This document shows, piece by piece, positions 25,770 to 38,970 of a DNA stretch of 64,000 nucleotides. A model generated the notes under the pieces. It saw only the letters and a program-made list of their open reading frames with translations. It was not told the origin of the DNA and did not search any database. The position numbers and the translations under genes are program-made. Numbering within the stretch: position 1 is the stretch's first letter; each line of letters opens with the position of its first letter. The DNA is from Syngnathus acus (Eukaryota; Chordata; Actinopteri; Syngnathiformes; Syngnathidae): positions 17,596,456 through 17,660,455 of the forward strand of contig NC_051095.1 in the NCBI RefSeq assembly GCF_901709675.1, written 5' to 3'.

Positions 25770-27419
25770 AGGGGGGGCTGAGTGTATTGTATTATATCAA
25801 GAACATATGATAGATTCCTGAAAACCTTGAATGTGTGAATGAGTGTACTCTTACAGTTTATTATTTGACAGAACACATTTACAAATTTTATCTCACAAAC
25901 ACATGACGTGAGTGTGTTAGGGTCATCATCTGTGGCCTAGTTATATTTATTCACACTGTAATATACTCAGCCAGCAGGCCCAACCAACACTGTGGGGCAC
26001 CGTTGGTTAATACATGTCAGTAAACAAAGTTAGATGCCCTGTCACCAAGCACTGGAGAATAGTCCTTGTTTAGAGAAATGGCTGCCAGTAAACTTGGCAA
26101 GGACCATGAGGACCCAAAGACTGGGCAGTTTGCCAAACAGAGAATCCAACATTAAGACTTGTGAATGCTTCGGTTCAACAAGATAAACATAACAGAAGGA
26201 CATGGGACAAAACTGTCCGAGCCTCATGCCAGATGTTGGGAACTTAGAGCTGCATGTAGCAAGCAGAATGCAGCCTCTGCTAGGATTAAAAAGAGAATAG
26301 ACATACTGTTGAGCCATTTGAGCTCAGTGAAGAGGTGAAAATTGTAGCAATGCTCACATGATCCAAACCTTTGCTCCAGTACTCCACTCCGGCAAACCTA
26401 GTTAGTATAAGCGGTACATGAGGAAAATGGATGAATGATTGGAGGGATCAATGTAGGGAAGACTGAATAACCAGTCATAATGATGTCTGTAGTTTTTATA
26501 TCATTTAGTACTATATCAACCAAACTTTAAACCATAGTGCAGTACAGTACATGTATGTGCGCTGGCATTATCGTTGTATTAAACAGTACAATCAATGATC
26601 AAAACAAAATGCAAATGAAAGCTTTGGATAAAATGTGAGTTTATGCTGTCCAACTTGTAAACAACATGCAAATGAAAGACATACAGTAACTGAAATAACT
26701 GACCCTGCTTGTCTTTGTGGCCAAAAGGCACCGCTTTAATGTACATACATCGTACACTGTTTCCACGGTAACGAGCAAGCCTTCAATGCACTTGTCCATC
26801 CATTGGCCTCAAGTTCATTTAGAACAACAAGCACTATACATTGGGAAACAACAAACAATGAAGGCACTTCCTGTAGAGACCTTCTAATGATTGGGAACGC
26901 AGACTCTTTCAAACATTGGTCTTCCTGTGAAAATTTCACTTATTTATGAAGAGTACACACAGGAGTCTGTTGGATCCATTCTTACCTATTTGGAGCGTTT
27001 AACATTCATGAGGGTAGAGAAAAAAAACATCATCCAATTGTGATTTCCCCAACCAGAAAGTCAGAACATGTGAACACAGGATGTGTTTCTGCACACCACT
27101 AAACATTGATATTACATATCACACCATAGACACATGGGAGTGAGAAGTGGTAAGGAAAACCAAGTCAAAACCTATTCGGAACAAAAATTGAATGAACTAT
27201 GCAGAGCGTTTCTGTTTTCTTGCTTTGTCAAGGAAAGTCGCACCGGCTAATTCATCTGCTACGACTATTTGGTCAATCTGCGCATGTAAAAGTGTGTCAA
27301 ATACATACACGCAAGTCTTAATCTGATATTTTTAGTGTCCATGAAAACAGTGCATACGAGCATAATTTTAATCTGAACCCTGAAGAAATGTTATCCCTGT
27401 AAACGTAGTCACTGAGTCG
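24141..27419. other. unassigned sequence with microsatellites
   Basis: Holds (AC)n at 24606-24629, a G run at 24720-24744, (GT)n at 25739-25767 and a decayed SINE tail (ATAAGCGGTACATGAGGAAA followed by ATGGATGAATG) at about 26395-26442. No gene is recognised. Confidence 0.45.
24720..24744. repeat. homopolymer of 25 G
   Basis: An uninterrupted run of 25 guanines, preceded by GC. It could fold as a G-quadruplex. True length is uncertain because such runs are hard to sequence. Confidence 0.9.
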
Positions 27420-27427
27420 CCACCCAT

Positions 27428-27730
27428 CAGAGGCGTAGCCAGGAATTTTTCCAGTAGGGGCGCGCGCCCACAGGAAAAAAAAATCGAACATCACCCACGC
27501 CGTTCGCTGATCGCTAAAACAACATCCGGGTCCGGGAGGCAAACGGTGAATGATAACATCGCGCACATAGAATAGCGCAAGCACATTCGCGCAAGACCGA
27601 AAGAAAAAAACGGCATGAAAATGAAGAATCGAAAAAGCTCGATTCTTTTTTTTTTTTTTTTTCCAACCGGGGCGCAGGGAGTCCTAACCGGGGCGCCGCC
27701 CCGGCTCGCCCCGGCTTGGCTAAGCCTCTG
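27428..27730. mobile_element. 303-bp non-autonomous hAT element with perfect 8-bp target duplication
   Basis: CCACCCAT at 27420-27427 is repeated exactly at 27731-27738. The tips CAGAGGCGTAGCCAGG and CTTGGCTAAGCCTCTG are imperfect inverted repeats. An 8-bp duplication with CAG...CTG tips is the hAT signature. Inside are GGGGCGC repeats at both ends, a run of about 20 T (27643-27662) and the hairpin GAATCGAAAAAGCTCGATTC. There is no coding frame. Confidence 0.88.
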
Positions 27731-27738
27731 CCACCCAT

Positions 27739-28427
27739 GTTGAGTTCTATCCCACTCTTATTAATTTTCCTATTAATATTAAGACATAATGTTATCAAAA
27801 AGGATGTGTGCAAAGGGCCAAAAATGAGAACTTTTTTTCTGTTCACCCTGCCCCAAATTAAAAAGTACCTTTCACAAGATCTGTCAAAGTTGTCTTTTCC
27901 CCTTGCATTACTGTTCTGGGGGAAAGATACTGACAGTAATTTCCCGACTTTGGAGTTGGGGAACTGGGCTTATCTTTATGTGGACTTGAAGAAAGATGCA
28001 TCTAGATTGAGGACTGAAATATTCATCTGGTTTATCTAGTCAACAAAAGTTGACTCTCACTTTTAGTAGTAGATATTGTCTCTGTAATGCTTGAACCGCT
28101 GGACCCTGAGTATACATTTCAATAAGGGTATTTTTCTTAGAATTGTTACCATTCATTTCTATGAAATTATGACTGTACTTGATTTGTTGCTTTCATGAAA
28201 AATCATGATTTGGCACACTGAGACATAAAAATGTCTGCCCAGTTATACAGCCTCTCTGACAGAGTGTATTATTAAAGGCCTTATTGCTTCCCTGATTTTC
28301 ATTTAATCTGCCTCCGAGATGCATTATTGTGCACACTTTATGATCTCATATTGTTTTATTGGAACATGCATTGTGCCTCTGTAGTACCTCTTGCTTTTAT
28401 GGCCGTGCAGTAAATTCTGTCTTTTAG
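27739..28427. other. unassigned sequence leading to a candidate splice acceptor
   Basis: AT-rich DNA without recognised repeats. Its last bases, ATTCTGTCTTTTAG, look like a splice acceptor. Confidence 0.4.
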
Positions 28428-28505
28428 GATGAAATCTTGAATTACTTCAATAAGTTGGTGCAGGCCATCACAGAGGGCAGGCTAAATTTGGAAGATGGTG
28501 TATTG
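28428..28505 (+). CDS. candidate internal coding exon (78 nt, 26 codons)
   Basis: The segment is preceded by the acceptor-like TTCTGTCTTTTAG and followed by GTAAGTTTTT, a strong donor. It is an exact multiple of three and open in the frame that starts at its first base. The peptide begins DEILNYFNKLVQ, continues AITEGRLN and ends LEDGVL. Extending the frame 5' meets TAG at once, as expected for an intron border. The residue pattern (amphipathic helix with charged residues) looks protein-like, whereas flanking DNA is AT-rich. I do not recognise the protein, and I found no convincing partner exon nearby. Introns of several kb on both sides would be needed. Chance is not excluded. Confidence 0.42.
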
Positions 28506-29229
28506 GTAAGTTTTTGATTTACTGCTGGGTTCAAAGAATGTTAAGGATCTCTCTCACACTCAACTCACTGGCTGAGTGGGATTTATTCACCTGATATGTG
28601 TAGCACAGCAAACAGCTGCGCTCAATAGCACGAAGCGGGTCCTCTCCAAGAAGCTGTCACCATAGCAGCCTACTAAAGTCACCGAAAAAGCTTCTGGCTT
28701 GAAAAAGTACCCACAATAGAGAGCGATGACTAAAATGGCATTTGATTTGCTAGCACAAATGGTCACATTTAAATTCTACAGTTGGTCAAAGAAATCTAGT
28801 AATACATTTAAACCACTAGACTCCTTACATTTCTCTTGAGTTACTTATTTTGCATGTTAACAGTGTATAACCTGGCTTCATGAGAGTCATATGAAAAAGC
28901 ACAATTACACAAATGTAAAAAAGTAGAACATTTCACAATCACAAAGATGATCTGTCTTAGAGAGCTTGATCAGCAGTCTGAAAGTTTAGGCACCTTTCAC
29001 AATCTATATGCAATATGCAGTGCTTTACATGGCAAAAATAAATGCCAATTCTCCCATTATTCCATTTTTGCCAGGTATTTATCCAACTATATAGTGGTGA
29101 ACTGGTATAATACTGAGAGGGATTATACGTCCATCATTGCACCTTTCATGTTAGCAAATAAGAAAAAATAATTGAAATAAATTAGATAAGAGCCAACAAA
29201 TTCAGACAACCATTTCATCGTTTTAATAG
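28506..29229. other. unassigned sequence
   Basis: No repeat or gene recognised. If the upstream exon is real, this is intron. Confidence 0.4.
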
Positions 29230-29433
29230 CAGGGATGAGAATGGCAAATGTGAAAAAAACACTGAAAAGTAGCCGGGAGTCTGGGGGGGCTGATGACGGG
29301 AGTCGGGGGGGGCGATTATATATATATATATATATATATAAAATCTCAACGGATTTACACAATCCACGAAAATGATACTTTCGACGGAAAAAAACACGGA
29401 AATCCGCGGATCCACGGAAAATTCTCATCTCTG
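29230..29433. mobile_element. 204-bp hAT-like TIR element
   Basis: The left tip CAGGGATGAGAATGG and the right end ATTCTCATCTCTG pair as inverted repeats with mismatches. Inside are G runs, an (AT)n tract at 29317-29340 and CCGCGGATCCACGG. I could not see a convincing 8-bp target duplication, so the class call rests on the tips. Confidence 0.55.
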
Positions 29434-32400
29434 TAAAAGGATAAAATTAAAATTTGCAGGTCTGGGAAAATACTCTCAGTACACAGCTTTATAGATGTAC
29501 TGTTTTTTTAACCAGTTGTTGCAGAAATTATTCTTTAGAAGAGCTCATATACATACAGTATGCCACGCAACAGTCGGTACAAACTCTCTGACGTGGCAGT
29601 TAATAAAGCTGGGCTTGTTGCGCTTTATTGGAATTATCAGCTCAGTTGGAGCACGTCTTAAACCAAATTGCTTGGCAGAAACTATGCATTATGTAAAGGC
29701 GTATTAACACCAAACTTTGAGTCAGCAGGATGCCTTATGCATTTCTTTCTCTGTAACTATAGACATGATGAAAGGTATCACTTTTTAACTGAATGTGCAG
29801 CCAGATTAGTGGGGATATTCGCTAGGATTTGAAGCTCAGAAATTGGAATTCTCGCAATCTAAAATATCCCGAGGGGTATCCACAGTACACATACTGTATA
29901 ACAAGAACATATTTATCGTAGAAGTCTATGTTGCCCTTGGAATACCTTGTCTAAATGCAAATCTGTGTGATGTATGCATATGTTTCCATTTCAGAGAAGC
30001 TAAAGCACCATATTTTGTCAAGTCATATTTTAATCACATGCACCGTGAAAAAGAAGATGATTCTATTTATATCTTTTTTGGATTAGATGTCCTGATAATA
30101 TTTACTGGATGTCACAAAGAGTTGTTCACTTCATGCTTATTCATTTCTTCATTCTTTACATTCACATCTGATAAAATGGAAGATAAATAGACTCCAACCT
30201 ATGGTGCCCCCGGAACGAGCTTTGGGGCATTCAAAAGTAGCCCACTCTCCTCAATAAGGCGATCAGATGAATAGACTTTTCTCCCTTTCCAGGCTGATTG
30301 GTGCTGACAAACTATATATCACCTGTGAGGGAGCAGCAGCCTATTTCAGCTCGACTTGTCTCACTCTATTGCTCGGCCACGGGAATCACTCTGGCCGAGA
30401 AAAAAAAGGAGACAGCTCTGAGGCCTTTTGTGCAATGGTGTGCTTCTTATTTTCAACTTCGCAGCAGGTCTTGTTCTGTAGGATGAAAGACCCGACCACA
30501 CCTATCCTTCAGTTTTGTGTACAATAAGTAGGGATTGAATTTAGGAAACTTGACAAATTTCATTTCTCAGCATTACGGTTTATGCCTTTCTTTGACGAAA
30601 CACTTCTGTTTCCTTGCTGTCTGCGCATCTCCACTTACTTTGCAAGCAGTGAGGTAATTTCAACGAGGATTGCTTCTTTGTTCATCCCTTTGTGCAGCCA
30701 AGGGTTTGACATGAAAAATGTTCAATAAATGCAAACCTCACCACTGATCCAAGCTAGTTAAAATCAAACATTACTCTGTTTGCCTAGGCAATAAAAGTGT
30801 TTGTGTTGGGCTAAAAAACAGATTAACAATCACCACATGCTGGGCAAACTCAAATATACAGTATATATAATCTGACACCCGCAGAGGCTTTTACTTTGAA
30901 AAACCGCTGATTAAGATTGTGTAATTTGTTTGCTCTGTTGATATCAGAGCAATTTTTTTAGTTCACCAAGAAATTGGCCTATGACCTGGAGGCAATGCTA
31001 TGCCATTCAAAGGAATATGTTTCATTATTTCTAACCTGATAATCTAGCCTTCAAACACATTTTAATACATCTTTTATTGCCCTTGGCGCAACTGTTTCTC
31101 TTTGATCCCCTGCAAGTCTAAGTGTGAACGATCACAGGATACATTGCCATTAGTGTTTGAGCAACAGCTTCTTTTTTTTTTTCAAGCAATGACTTCAAAG
31201 TTACACACCATTAAATACTTGCACAGGCATACAATGTGATTCTCTGGACACAGGATTGTTGGTAGAAATAAGGAGCACATTTCTATTCTCTCTGCAACTC
31301 AATGTCTGCATAGCAATCAGCTTGTAAATTTGGGTTGAATCACAAGTCACTCCTCAAAGCATCATGCTTGTTAAACCTACAGGCTCTGGGGTTAGAAGCT
31401 TGGATGAAAGCCAGAGGCTGGTGAAAACAGTTTTCTGTCCAAAGAAGAGTTGAAAGCTGACTTAGTGACTGCTTTGGGCTGCTCGTGTTAAACGTGCACT
31501 GACCGCCGTTGTTTTCATGCTGAAATGTGCACCACACGCTGATGAGACTACGGATAATAAGCAGAAGGCGTACCGTACAAAGCATAGCTTGTTATCAACA
31601 GAAAATTCTGCATCTCTATGGCTAGGGAGGGGGGGGGGGGCATCTTGAATGGAAATTCTATTGACCAATTTAATTGTTTTTGGTAAGATAATAAATATCC
31701 CTGATCTTATCTGAAGAAAAGCAATCTCGGAAAATAGCATTTTTAAATTACTATCCTTTAACACAATACCTTACAGTCCCTACACATCATTATTATTTTT
31801 TTGTTAAATCATGCTCTTCAAATAAAAAACAACACATTTTTAACAGCGTATGAATGGTTCTGGGGTTTTCATTTTGTATTGTATTGTGTTGTACCTCATA
31901 AAATCATTTAATATTTTATACTAAGTATTAAAGTGTGTGAAATTATGTCAATTAGTCAAAAAGAGAAGAAAAACAAACATTCTATGATACTGAGTCACAA
32001 CATTTTTTTTACACAGTCACATGAACTATGAAAAAGGAAAAACAGACAGTGGCTGTCTTGCGCTGGAATGGGGTGAAACTATCTTGACAATCGATTGAGG
32101 ATAGCAGTAATTTATAGAATATTAGCAATGTGAGGCTTTAAACAAAGGTAAACATTACATTGTGTATTCCATTGGTCTATTGTGGCATATCGTACCAAAT
32201 GTGTTGTTAAACAAACAGAAAAAAAGTAAAACAATGGTATCCCAAGAAAAGTGTCAAGTACCGTCTGTGGCCTCATATTTAAGTGCATTTCGTTCCTGAA
32301 TATCACAATTCAATATACAATACTGTAATGCAATATGATGGATTTACAATTGCATTAAAAATGAACTAAAACATCCAGGGTTGTAATCATTCAGTCACAT

Positions 32401-34059
32401 TATTCTAATTACGAGGAAACTTGAATTAATGCCTGTGATCGGTGTCATAAAGGACAACCTGTATAAGGCCCTTGTGGGATGCTAGGGTTTAGATGGAGGG
32501 CTGTATGTGTGGGGTTCATTTATCAAAATCCCTCATGACTGATATGGCAGCTGAGAGGAGATGGATCACCCGCTTAAAGCAGCTGGTGCCGCCACACACA
32601 GGGCCCTCTGACAACAACGTACACCTCCAGGACTGTGCAAAGCTCAGAGGGATATACACGTAACCATCTTTTGCAGTTTGGGCAGGACCTTTGCATGAAC
32701 ACATACACATGGTTATGTTTTGGGCCTTGTTTATTTGATTATTTAACGTGGAGTATGTCACCTTTTTTTTTTGTTTGATTCAAATATGCATCTTCATAGC
32801 TGTTCAGGAAGTACATCACTGATAAACCCAAATGAAATGGTTAATGCATCACGAAGTTGAATCTTTCAGCCAGCTGTGTTGTGTGCAGTATGTATGATGA
32901 TACAGCAGAGAAATTATCATAGGTATAGATACATAATGCAAGAGCGATCACTTCAATAATGTGTTTCATACAACTTGAAAGGTGATAAGCTGCGGGAATT
33001 TCCAAGTAGAGCAAGTGCCACTCGCAGGATTCAGTGTCTCAGTATTTTACATCATAATAAAGGCGGTAGCTGCATCAGCCGACCCACATCTGATCAAGAA
33101 TCTCTATTTGGCAAGTCATGGAAAAAGCGTTGGTTTTCAGTTCACAGGCCAAACACCTCCTACTTGAGTTCAAATTGGCTCAATCACATGCACCTCTCTG
33201 TTTCCAACACGTTGTGAATCATTTACTCAAGAGAGACCCGTTGACATTTAGTTCAGACGCTATATGTGCACCACCAATTCCCATGACACTCGGTGCTAGA
33301 CAAAACATGCATGCATCAATTTCTGGAGTAAAATGGCATTAAAGGCACAGAAAAATCCCGTCCGTATGTGCAGCTTCATCATCTGAAAGAATTTTCCAGT
33401 TTAACCGCCTCAATTTCAATCTGTTCTTCTCACCGTCCCTTGACCAGACAGACAGAAACAATAATTTCCTATGATTTCGATATTCAAGCATTTCATTTTA
33501 GGAACGGTTCTGATTCCTTCTACTGTATATACGTGATGTAAAACAACTTAATCGGAATAGAAAATACTGTGGGAAACTAAACTAAGCAGTGCATTATGTT
33601 CAAACTGAAGCCCCGAAGCATCAGCTCTATGAATTCATTACCATCGGTTGATATATTTGTCAAAATGGGTACAGACACACATCTCATATTCTTTAAAGTT
33701 CTGTTGGAGTAGCAATGGCCATAATGTGTTACTTCAGTTACTTCATGTTTTTGTCACCTCTCTCAAGGGCACAGTGCTGTCAGTACCTAGTTTATCATCA
33801 AGCTTTTGCGGATGAGTACCAGAGGTGGTGCTCATTTTTTCCCAACCCACTGCAACCTCATGGATGAACCTAAAACCTTAAAGCACATCTGTGATTGCTC
33901 CACGCAATTTTATTAACACATGAATGAAATACAATGACATGCACCACAAACATCCACGGAGCTCAGAAGATACTGTGCCTTGTTTAAATTTACTCAAATC
34001 ACATTGCTCCACATGTGGCACAATGCATACCTGCTTTTAGGTAGTCTAAAATATAGTCT
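29434..34059. other. unassigned sequence
   Basis: About 4.6 kb without a recognised element. It includes a G run near 31627-31640. A GC-richer block near 32535-32663 has a short frame on the plus strand (MTDMAAERRWITRLK... ending in TAA) but no splice sites that I trust. Confidence 0.4.
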
Positions 34060-34660
34060 ACTTTCTTTTTTTTTTTTGACAGGGACAGTGTACATCAATG
34101 AACATTTCTGTAAATGCACCAGAATTAGCCAAAGGGCTATTTTTCATCTGTAGTCCCTGGACAGCTCTTACACATGTCAACTTAAAAACTGGAAACAAAT
34201 ACAGTATAATATGCAAGAACAATAAAACATGAAAGACAACGAACTTAAATGTTTAAAATTCAGTCTGTTGTTGTGGTGAGGGGATATGTCCGGTACTAGT
34301 GATGTTGACATGTTTGATGTGATGTGAACCAGATTTTTAGATTTTGGTCACCAAATTGCCAGATCCACTAGGGGCGTGCAATAGAATGCATCAGTCTGCC
34401 AAATTCACAAACGATAAACCAGACTTGCACCCATTTTTACGTTGTACAAGTGCACAGGCGCTTGTCTATGAAAATAGGACACCTTATTGAGCTACATTTT
34501 TCTTACAGTTTTCTTTAAAGTCCTCAAGCAAGATTTCAGCTGGGCGCCCCAATGTTGGACAGCATTGTCCAATAGTGATTCTTGAGGAGTTCTTATCATG
34601 ACCTAGTTTTAAATGCCAGTGACCTGACAGCAGTATTTGATAAGTCAGAAGCAGAGATCA
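34060..34660 (-). mobile_element. probable old retroelement fragment
   Basis: It begins with a T run and TGACAGGGACAGTGTACATC, then CCAGAATTAGCCAAAGGGCT, phrases I recall from a dispersed fish retroelement in reverse orientation. The T run would be its poly(A) tail. It has no intact coding part. Confidence 0.35.
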
Positions 34661-36773
34661 CATGGGAATATTCACCCTTGTGTAAAGAGAGTTTATTTTC
34701 CTACATGAGTTAAAGTCCACCATTCTCTCAATCAAAGAGGTTTGCAGCATGACCAAACATGGTGAAAGTCAATGGGGAGGACAATGCTACGCTGTGTGTG
34801 CAAACTTCTCTCATTGTCTCCATTGTATGATGTGTAATTGAGAGACAATTTGTATTACGTGGCATTGCTAAAAGGATTAGGAGACATGATTTACGGTCCA
34901 AAGACATTTATCGTTCAAAGCAAATGAGTTTCTTTTCTCAGTGGGACAATAGAGAGCTGACAGACTCCTCCCTTAATCTCTGTGAGCAAAAAAGGGCTCA
35001 CTAAACCGAAATTGAGACTCCCTGTAATTCAGACTCTGATGAAGCCATTTCAGATTTTACATTAGCCCTGCTTGCTGTGCACGGAGTTAAGAGCATTTAC
35101 ACCATTCCACAAGAAAATCAAAGGTCAAATCAATGTCAAGGATTGCGTTATGATACTATGACGGGTTTGTTTCATCTTTGCCACAGTAGCAAAATTGCAA
35201 GATGTGAGAAATATTGTTTTGTTTTGTTCTTTCCTCCTTTTGGCCAGTGGGCCATTCGTTGTCAAAAAGGTGAAGGTGCCTTTCCATTTTGTGAAATAGC
35301 AGGCCGGGGGAAAAAAAAAAAAAGAAAGAAAACTTCTGTTTACCACTGTCGCTTTTGAAAATGATTTGCAGCAATTGGTTCCTGATACGGCTGCAGGATA
35401 TTTTGTCGGTAAGATCCTTGGTCCAAAAACCTATTTAACCTCCTTCTCTCGTCTGTCGTGTAGCTCACGTGAATGACAGGTTTAAAAAAACACACTGATT
35501 GAACCTTGCTGACTGGCATGAAACTGTACCTTGTATGCCATGTCCGCAGTCACAATAAACCAAATGGAACACCAGAGTCAAGCGAGCTCAAAGTATCGGC
35601 CGTGACTTTCAACCTTGATGGTGGAGCTGTGAAACGTGGTGGTGGTAATGGGAGTGGTGCAGAGTCTTGGAACAGTTACCACATGGTCAAGTTTTCAGAC
35701 TGGGAGATTAATGCTAATTACTACATCTAACCAATCAATGATTGTGGATGGAATGATCTGATTGGGTTGTGCCCAAATATGGCCATTTCAGACAGCTGCT
35801 CATAGCAGGAGCCAATCAAATACTTCCATCCCTGCTAAGACTCCAGTTGTTCATTTGCTGAGTGTGAACTGCTTTGCACTTGAGAACTTTGACGTTTTTT
35901 ACTTAAGTTTGTAGTTGGGAAGTGTCATTTGCGTCATTGTTGGTAAACATGCTTATGTTAAAAAGACAGGACACAGAAAGGCTTCCTTTATCTTTCTTTT
36001 CTCATCTGTTGCGTTTTTGGAAGAAAAAAAAAAAAGTAACGCCCGAAGACCCTCTAATTTGCAATGCGAGTGAGTAACACCCAACTACCAACTCCTCCTT
36101 GTCTTGGTCTACATGAGCATATTTTTAGTAGATTTAATTGTGGGCATTTACTTATTTGAGTTGAGAAGTTGAGTTGTGGGAGTAATACATCTCCACTAGT
36201 CACAGTTAATGTACACCATGGGCAAGCTCTTGTTCTTCAAGGAGACACACACACAACCACGGGCCTACATTCTAAACTTATTATTTTGAATGTGACATAC
36301 TCGTGTTTCACAATGCATTTTTTAAGATTTAGATAAAACAAATGTCTACTTTGAGATCTGCTTTCAAAAGGTAGCATCTTGAACTCTCATTTTGGCCAAA
36401 CGCAACATTAGGTTTTGCTTGCTGCTTGCAGTTCTTAGGTATTAGATAAGAGACGGATCATCAGTCCTTAAAAGCTTAAGAAAAACATGCATCTTTACGT
36501 TACTATTCTTTTTAAGGTTAGCGAATGTATGTGCAAATAAATAAATAGATAAATAAACTTTTAAAAATGCCTTGACCTTACATAATTTTAGAGGTTAGGT
36601 TGTAATTTTGCAATACTGTATCATTGTATCAATCATTGTATCACTTTATCATCATTGTAGCTGTATTTTGATATTGCATACTGTATTTTCTTATATTTTG
36701 GTTGCTCTATATACTGTAACTCCCATTTACAACTGTAAACTATTCAAATGTAAAAAGAAAAAGGTTAAACTAG
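34661..36773. other. unassigned sequence
   Basis: Nothing recognised apart from A runs near 35310 and 36024, short tandem ATTGTATCA copies near 36620-36660 and an (AAAT)n near 36535. Confidence 0.4.
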
Positions 36774-36907
36774 CCATTCATCAATTCATCAATTTTCAGC
36801 ACCGCTTATCCTGTTCAGGGTCGCGGGCGGTGCTGGAGTCGATCCCAGCTGACATTGGGTGAAAAGCAGACTACACTTTGAACTGGTCGCCAGCCAGTCG
36901 CAGGCCA
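36774..36907 (-). mobile_element. 3' part of a tRNA-type SINE
   Basis: In reverse, this ends CGACCCTGAACAGGATAAGC followed by GGTGCTGAAAATTGATGAAT. The same phrase order (TGGCTGGCAACC, GGGATAGGCTCCAGC, AAGCGGTACAGAAAATGG) is seen in the full SINE at 59130-59497. The tRNA-like head is missing. Confidence 0.6.
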
Positions 36908-37589
36908 CAAATTGTAAACTAATATTGTTCAATCAAAACAGGGCATCAAAAACTTCGTAAAGGCAAACATTTTAGGGAAACATTTTGACACAGTTTATGT
37001 CACAGATATGTTTTGGCCAGTGAGTTTATTCTCTGCAAGGATTTCTGAACATAAACTGTTATCAAGTCGAATAGAAACAAAGTATTAATCTCTACCTCAA
37101 AGCCAGCCAACTCTGAACGAGCAGGTCTCGTTCCTGTGACACCATCGTGCTATTCTAATTTCAACAAAGTCCCCTCTCTGATCTCGGCTGTAGCTGGAAA
37201 GAAATCATGTAAATTTATTGGTGACATTGAAACGGTTCTTTGCTATTCAAATGAGGCTTCCCTCGTCAAACGCTAAATACTACCACATACTGGCTGCTAA
37301 CGCTAACCTCCCTGCAAACAGCTGTGACCCCATGCAGGAAGTCAGACAACCCACTTCCTGTGGCAAGCTGTGCCGCTGGCTCTCTTGGCCAAGGATGACT
37401 TTCTAATTGGTGTCCTCTCACCTCTCTACTCTGAGATGCTCCTGCCTGACAGGTCTTGGCAGCAGGAGGAGATGTCCTTGGGGGGGAAAAAGTCAGATCA
37501 GAGGGAAAAAAAAAAAACACGTATGATAACATTTTAGAGAATGTCGCTCCAAGTCTTCTAGCAAAGTAAATCAAGGGCAAGTTTAAGTA
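36908..37589. other. unassigned sequence
   Basis: No element recognised. An A run sits at 37507-37518. Confidence 0.4.
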
Positions 37590-38374
37590 CCGTATTTTTC
37601 GGACTAAAAGTCGCTCCGGAATATAGGTCGCATTAGCCATAAAATGCACAATAACGTGAAAAAAAACATATACAAGTCGCTCCGGAGTACAAGTCGCATT
37701 TTGGGAGAAATTTATTCGACAAAATCCAACACCAAGAACAGACATGAACGAGCAACAACAGGCTAAACGATAGGTATGCTAACGTGACATAAACACAAAC
37801 AAAGAGCTGAGAACGGGCCTGACGTAACATTCAGAGTTATTCAAATAACTATTACATAAATAACACGTTTATAAAACCATCTGTGTCACTCCAATTCATT
37901 AAATCCATTGATCGTCCTTTATGGAAACGATGCCGCGTATGCGCCGCTGACGTCTAAATATTCTAAATATTCCACAGACCCACAAAACGATATATAAAGT
38001 ATATATCAAATAACTATCATATAAACAACAATATTATCAAACCATCTGTGTCACTCCAAATCATTAAATCCATCGATCAAATTCCTCGTCCCTTGTCAAC
38101 AACCCCGCGCGTGCGCCCTGACGTCAGCCTCGTCGTTATTCCACAGATCTAGTATATAACTATATTATAGCGTTAACAAAGTACAAGGAAAGACGTGGGT
38201 TTGGTAAACATCTCTTTATTTAACAAAACAAGAGTTCAACGAGCCAACAACTACTGAACTGTAACGATAAAAACATATACAAGTTGCTATACGAAATAAA
38301 ATATATCAAATAACTATAACATAAATAGTTCACCACCACACGGCCCCAAGCACCGGCGTCAACTTCCAGGTGTG

Positions 38375-38700
38375 TGGCGGCGTGGACTTCCATCCCCGGA
38401 GGTGGCACTTCCAGCCACGGAGGTGGAAGAGAGCTCCATAGAATAGGACCGGGCGTGCGTAAAACCATGTCCGAGCCCCATCCACCGTCCCCGGACAGCC
38501 ACCCGGCCGAGCGCCGGCCCCCGACTTCCATCCATGGAAGTGAAAGAGAGCTCCGTAGAGTAGGACCGGGCGTGCGTAAAAGCCATGTCCGAGCCCCATC
38601 CACCGTCCCTGGACAGCCACCCGGCCGAGCGCCGGCCCCCAACTTCAATCCACAGAGGTGAAAGAGAGCTCCGTAGAGTAGGACCGGGCGTGCGTAAAAG
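38375..38700. repeat. 117-bp GC-rich tandem repeat, about 2.7 copies
   Basis: GAGCTCC followed by GTAGA.TAGGACCGGGCGTG begins at 38431, 38548 and 38666, giving periods of 117 and 118 bp. Each unit also holds GAGCCCCATCCACCGTCC and GACAGCCACCCGGCCGAGCG. Open frames appear on both strands because the unit length is a multiple of three. Confidence 0.85.
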
Positions 38701-38899
38701 CCATAATAGTTTTTCAAACCTTCTGTGTCACTCCAAATCATTAAATCCTTCAAACTCTTCGTCCTCCGTGTCACTTACAAACAAAGCCGCTAATGTTGCC
38801 GGTAGTACGTGGGGCCCTTGTCATCCGGTGATCAAATCTTTGTCCTTTATGTAAACAACCACCGCGCCGCGCCACTGACGTCACTTGAAATTCAAATTA

Positions 38900-38970
38900 C
38901 AGTAATCCCTTGCTACATCGCGGTTCGTTTATCGCAGTTTAACTTTTTTTTCTTTTTGGAATTTTGAAAA
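38900..38970. mobile_element. tip of another DNA transposon nested in the TIR element
   Basis: TACAGTAATCCCTTGCTACA followed by TCGCGGTTCGTTTATCGC resembles the terminus of a fish Tigger/mariner-type element. Only one tip is visible. Confidence 0.4.

Noticed and set aside
32535-32663. Short plus-strand frame MTDMAAERRWITRLK... as a terminal exon
   Set aside because: No reliable acceptor upstream; a longer frame overlaps it on the other strand and neither is recognisable.
38220-38774. 184-codon minus-strand frame as a protein gene
   Set aside because: Its repeated FYARPVLLYGALFH-like peptide is a translation of the 117-bp DNA repeat, and frames are open on both strands.
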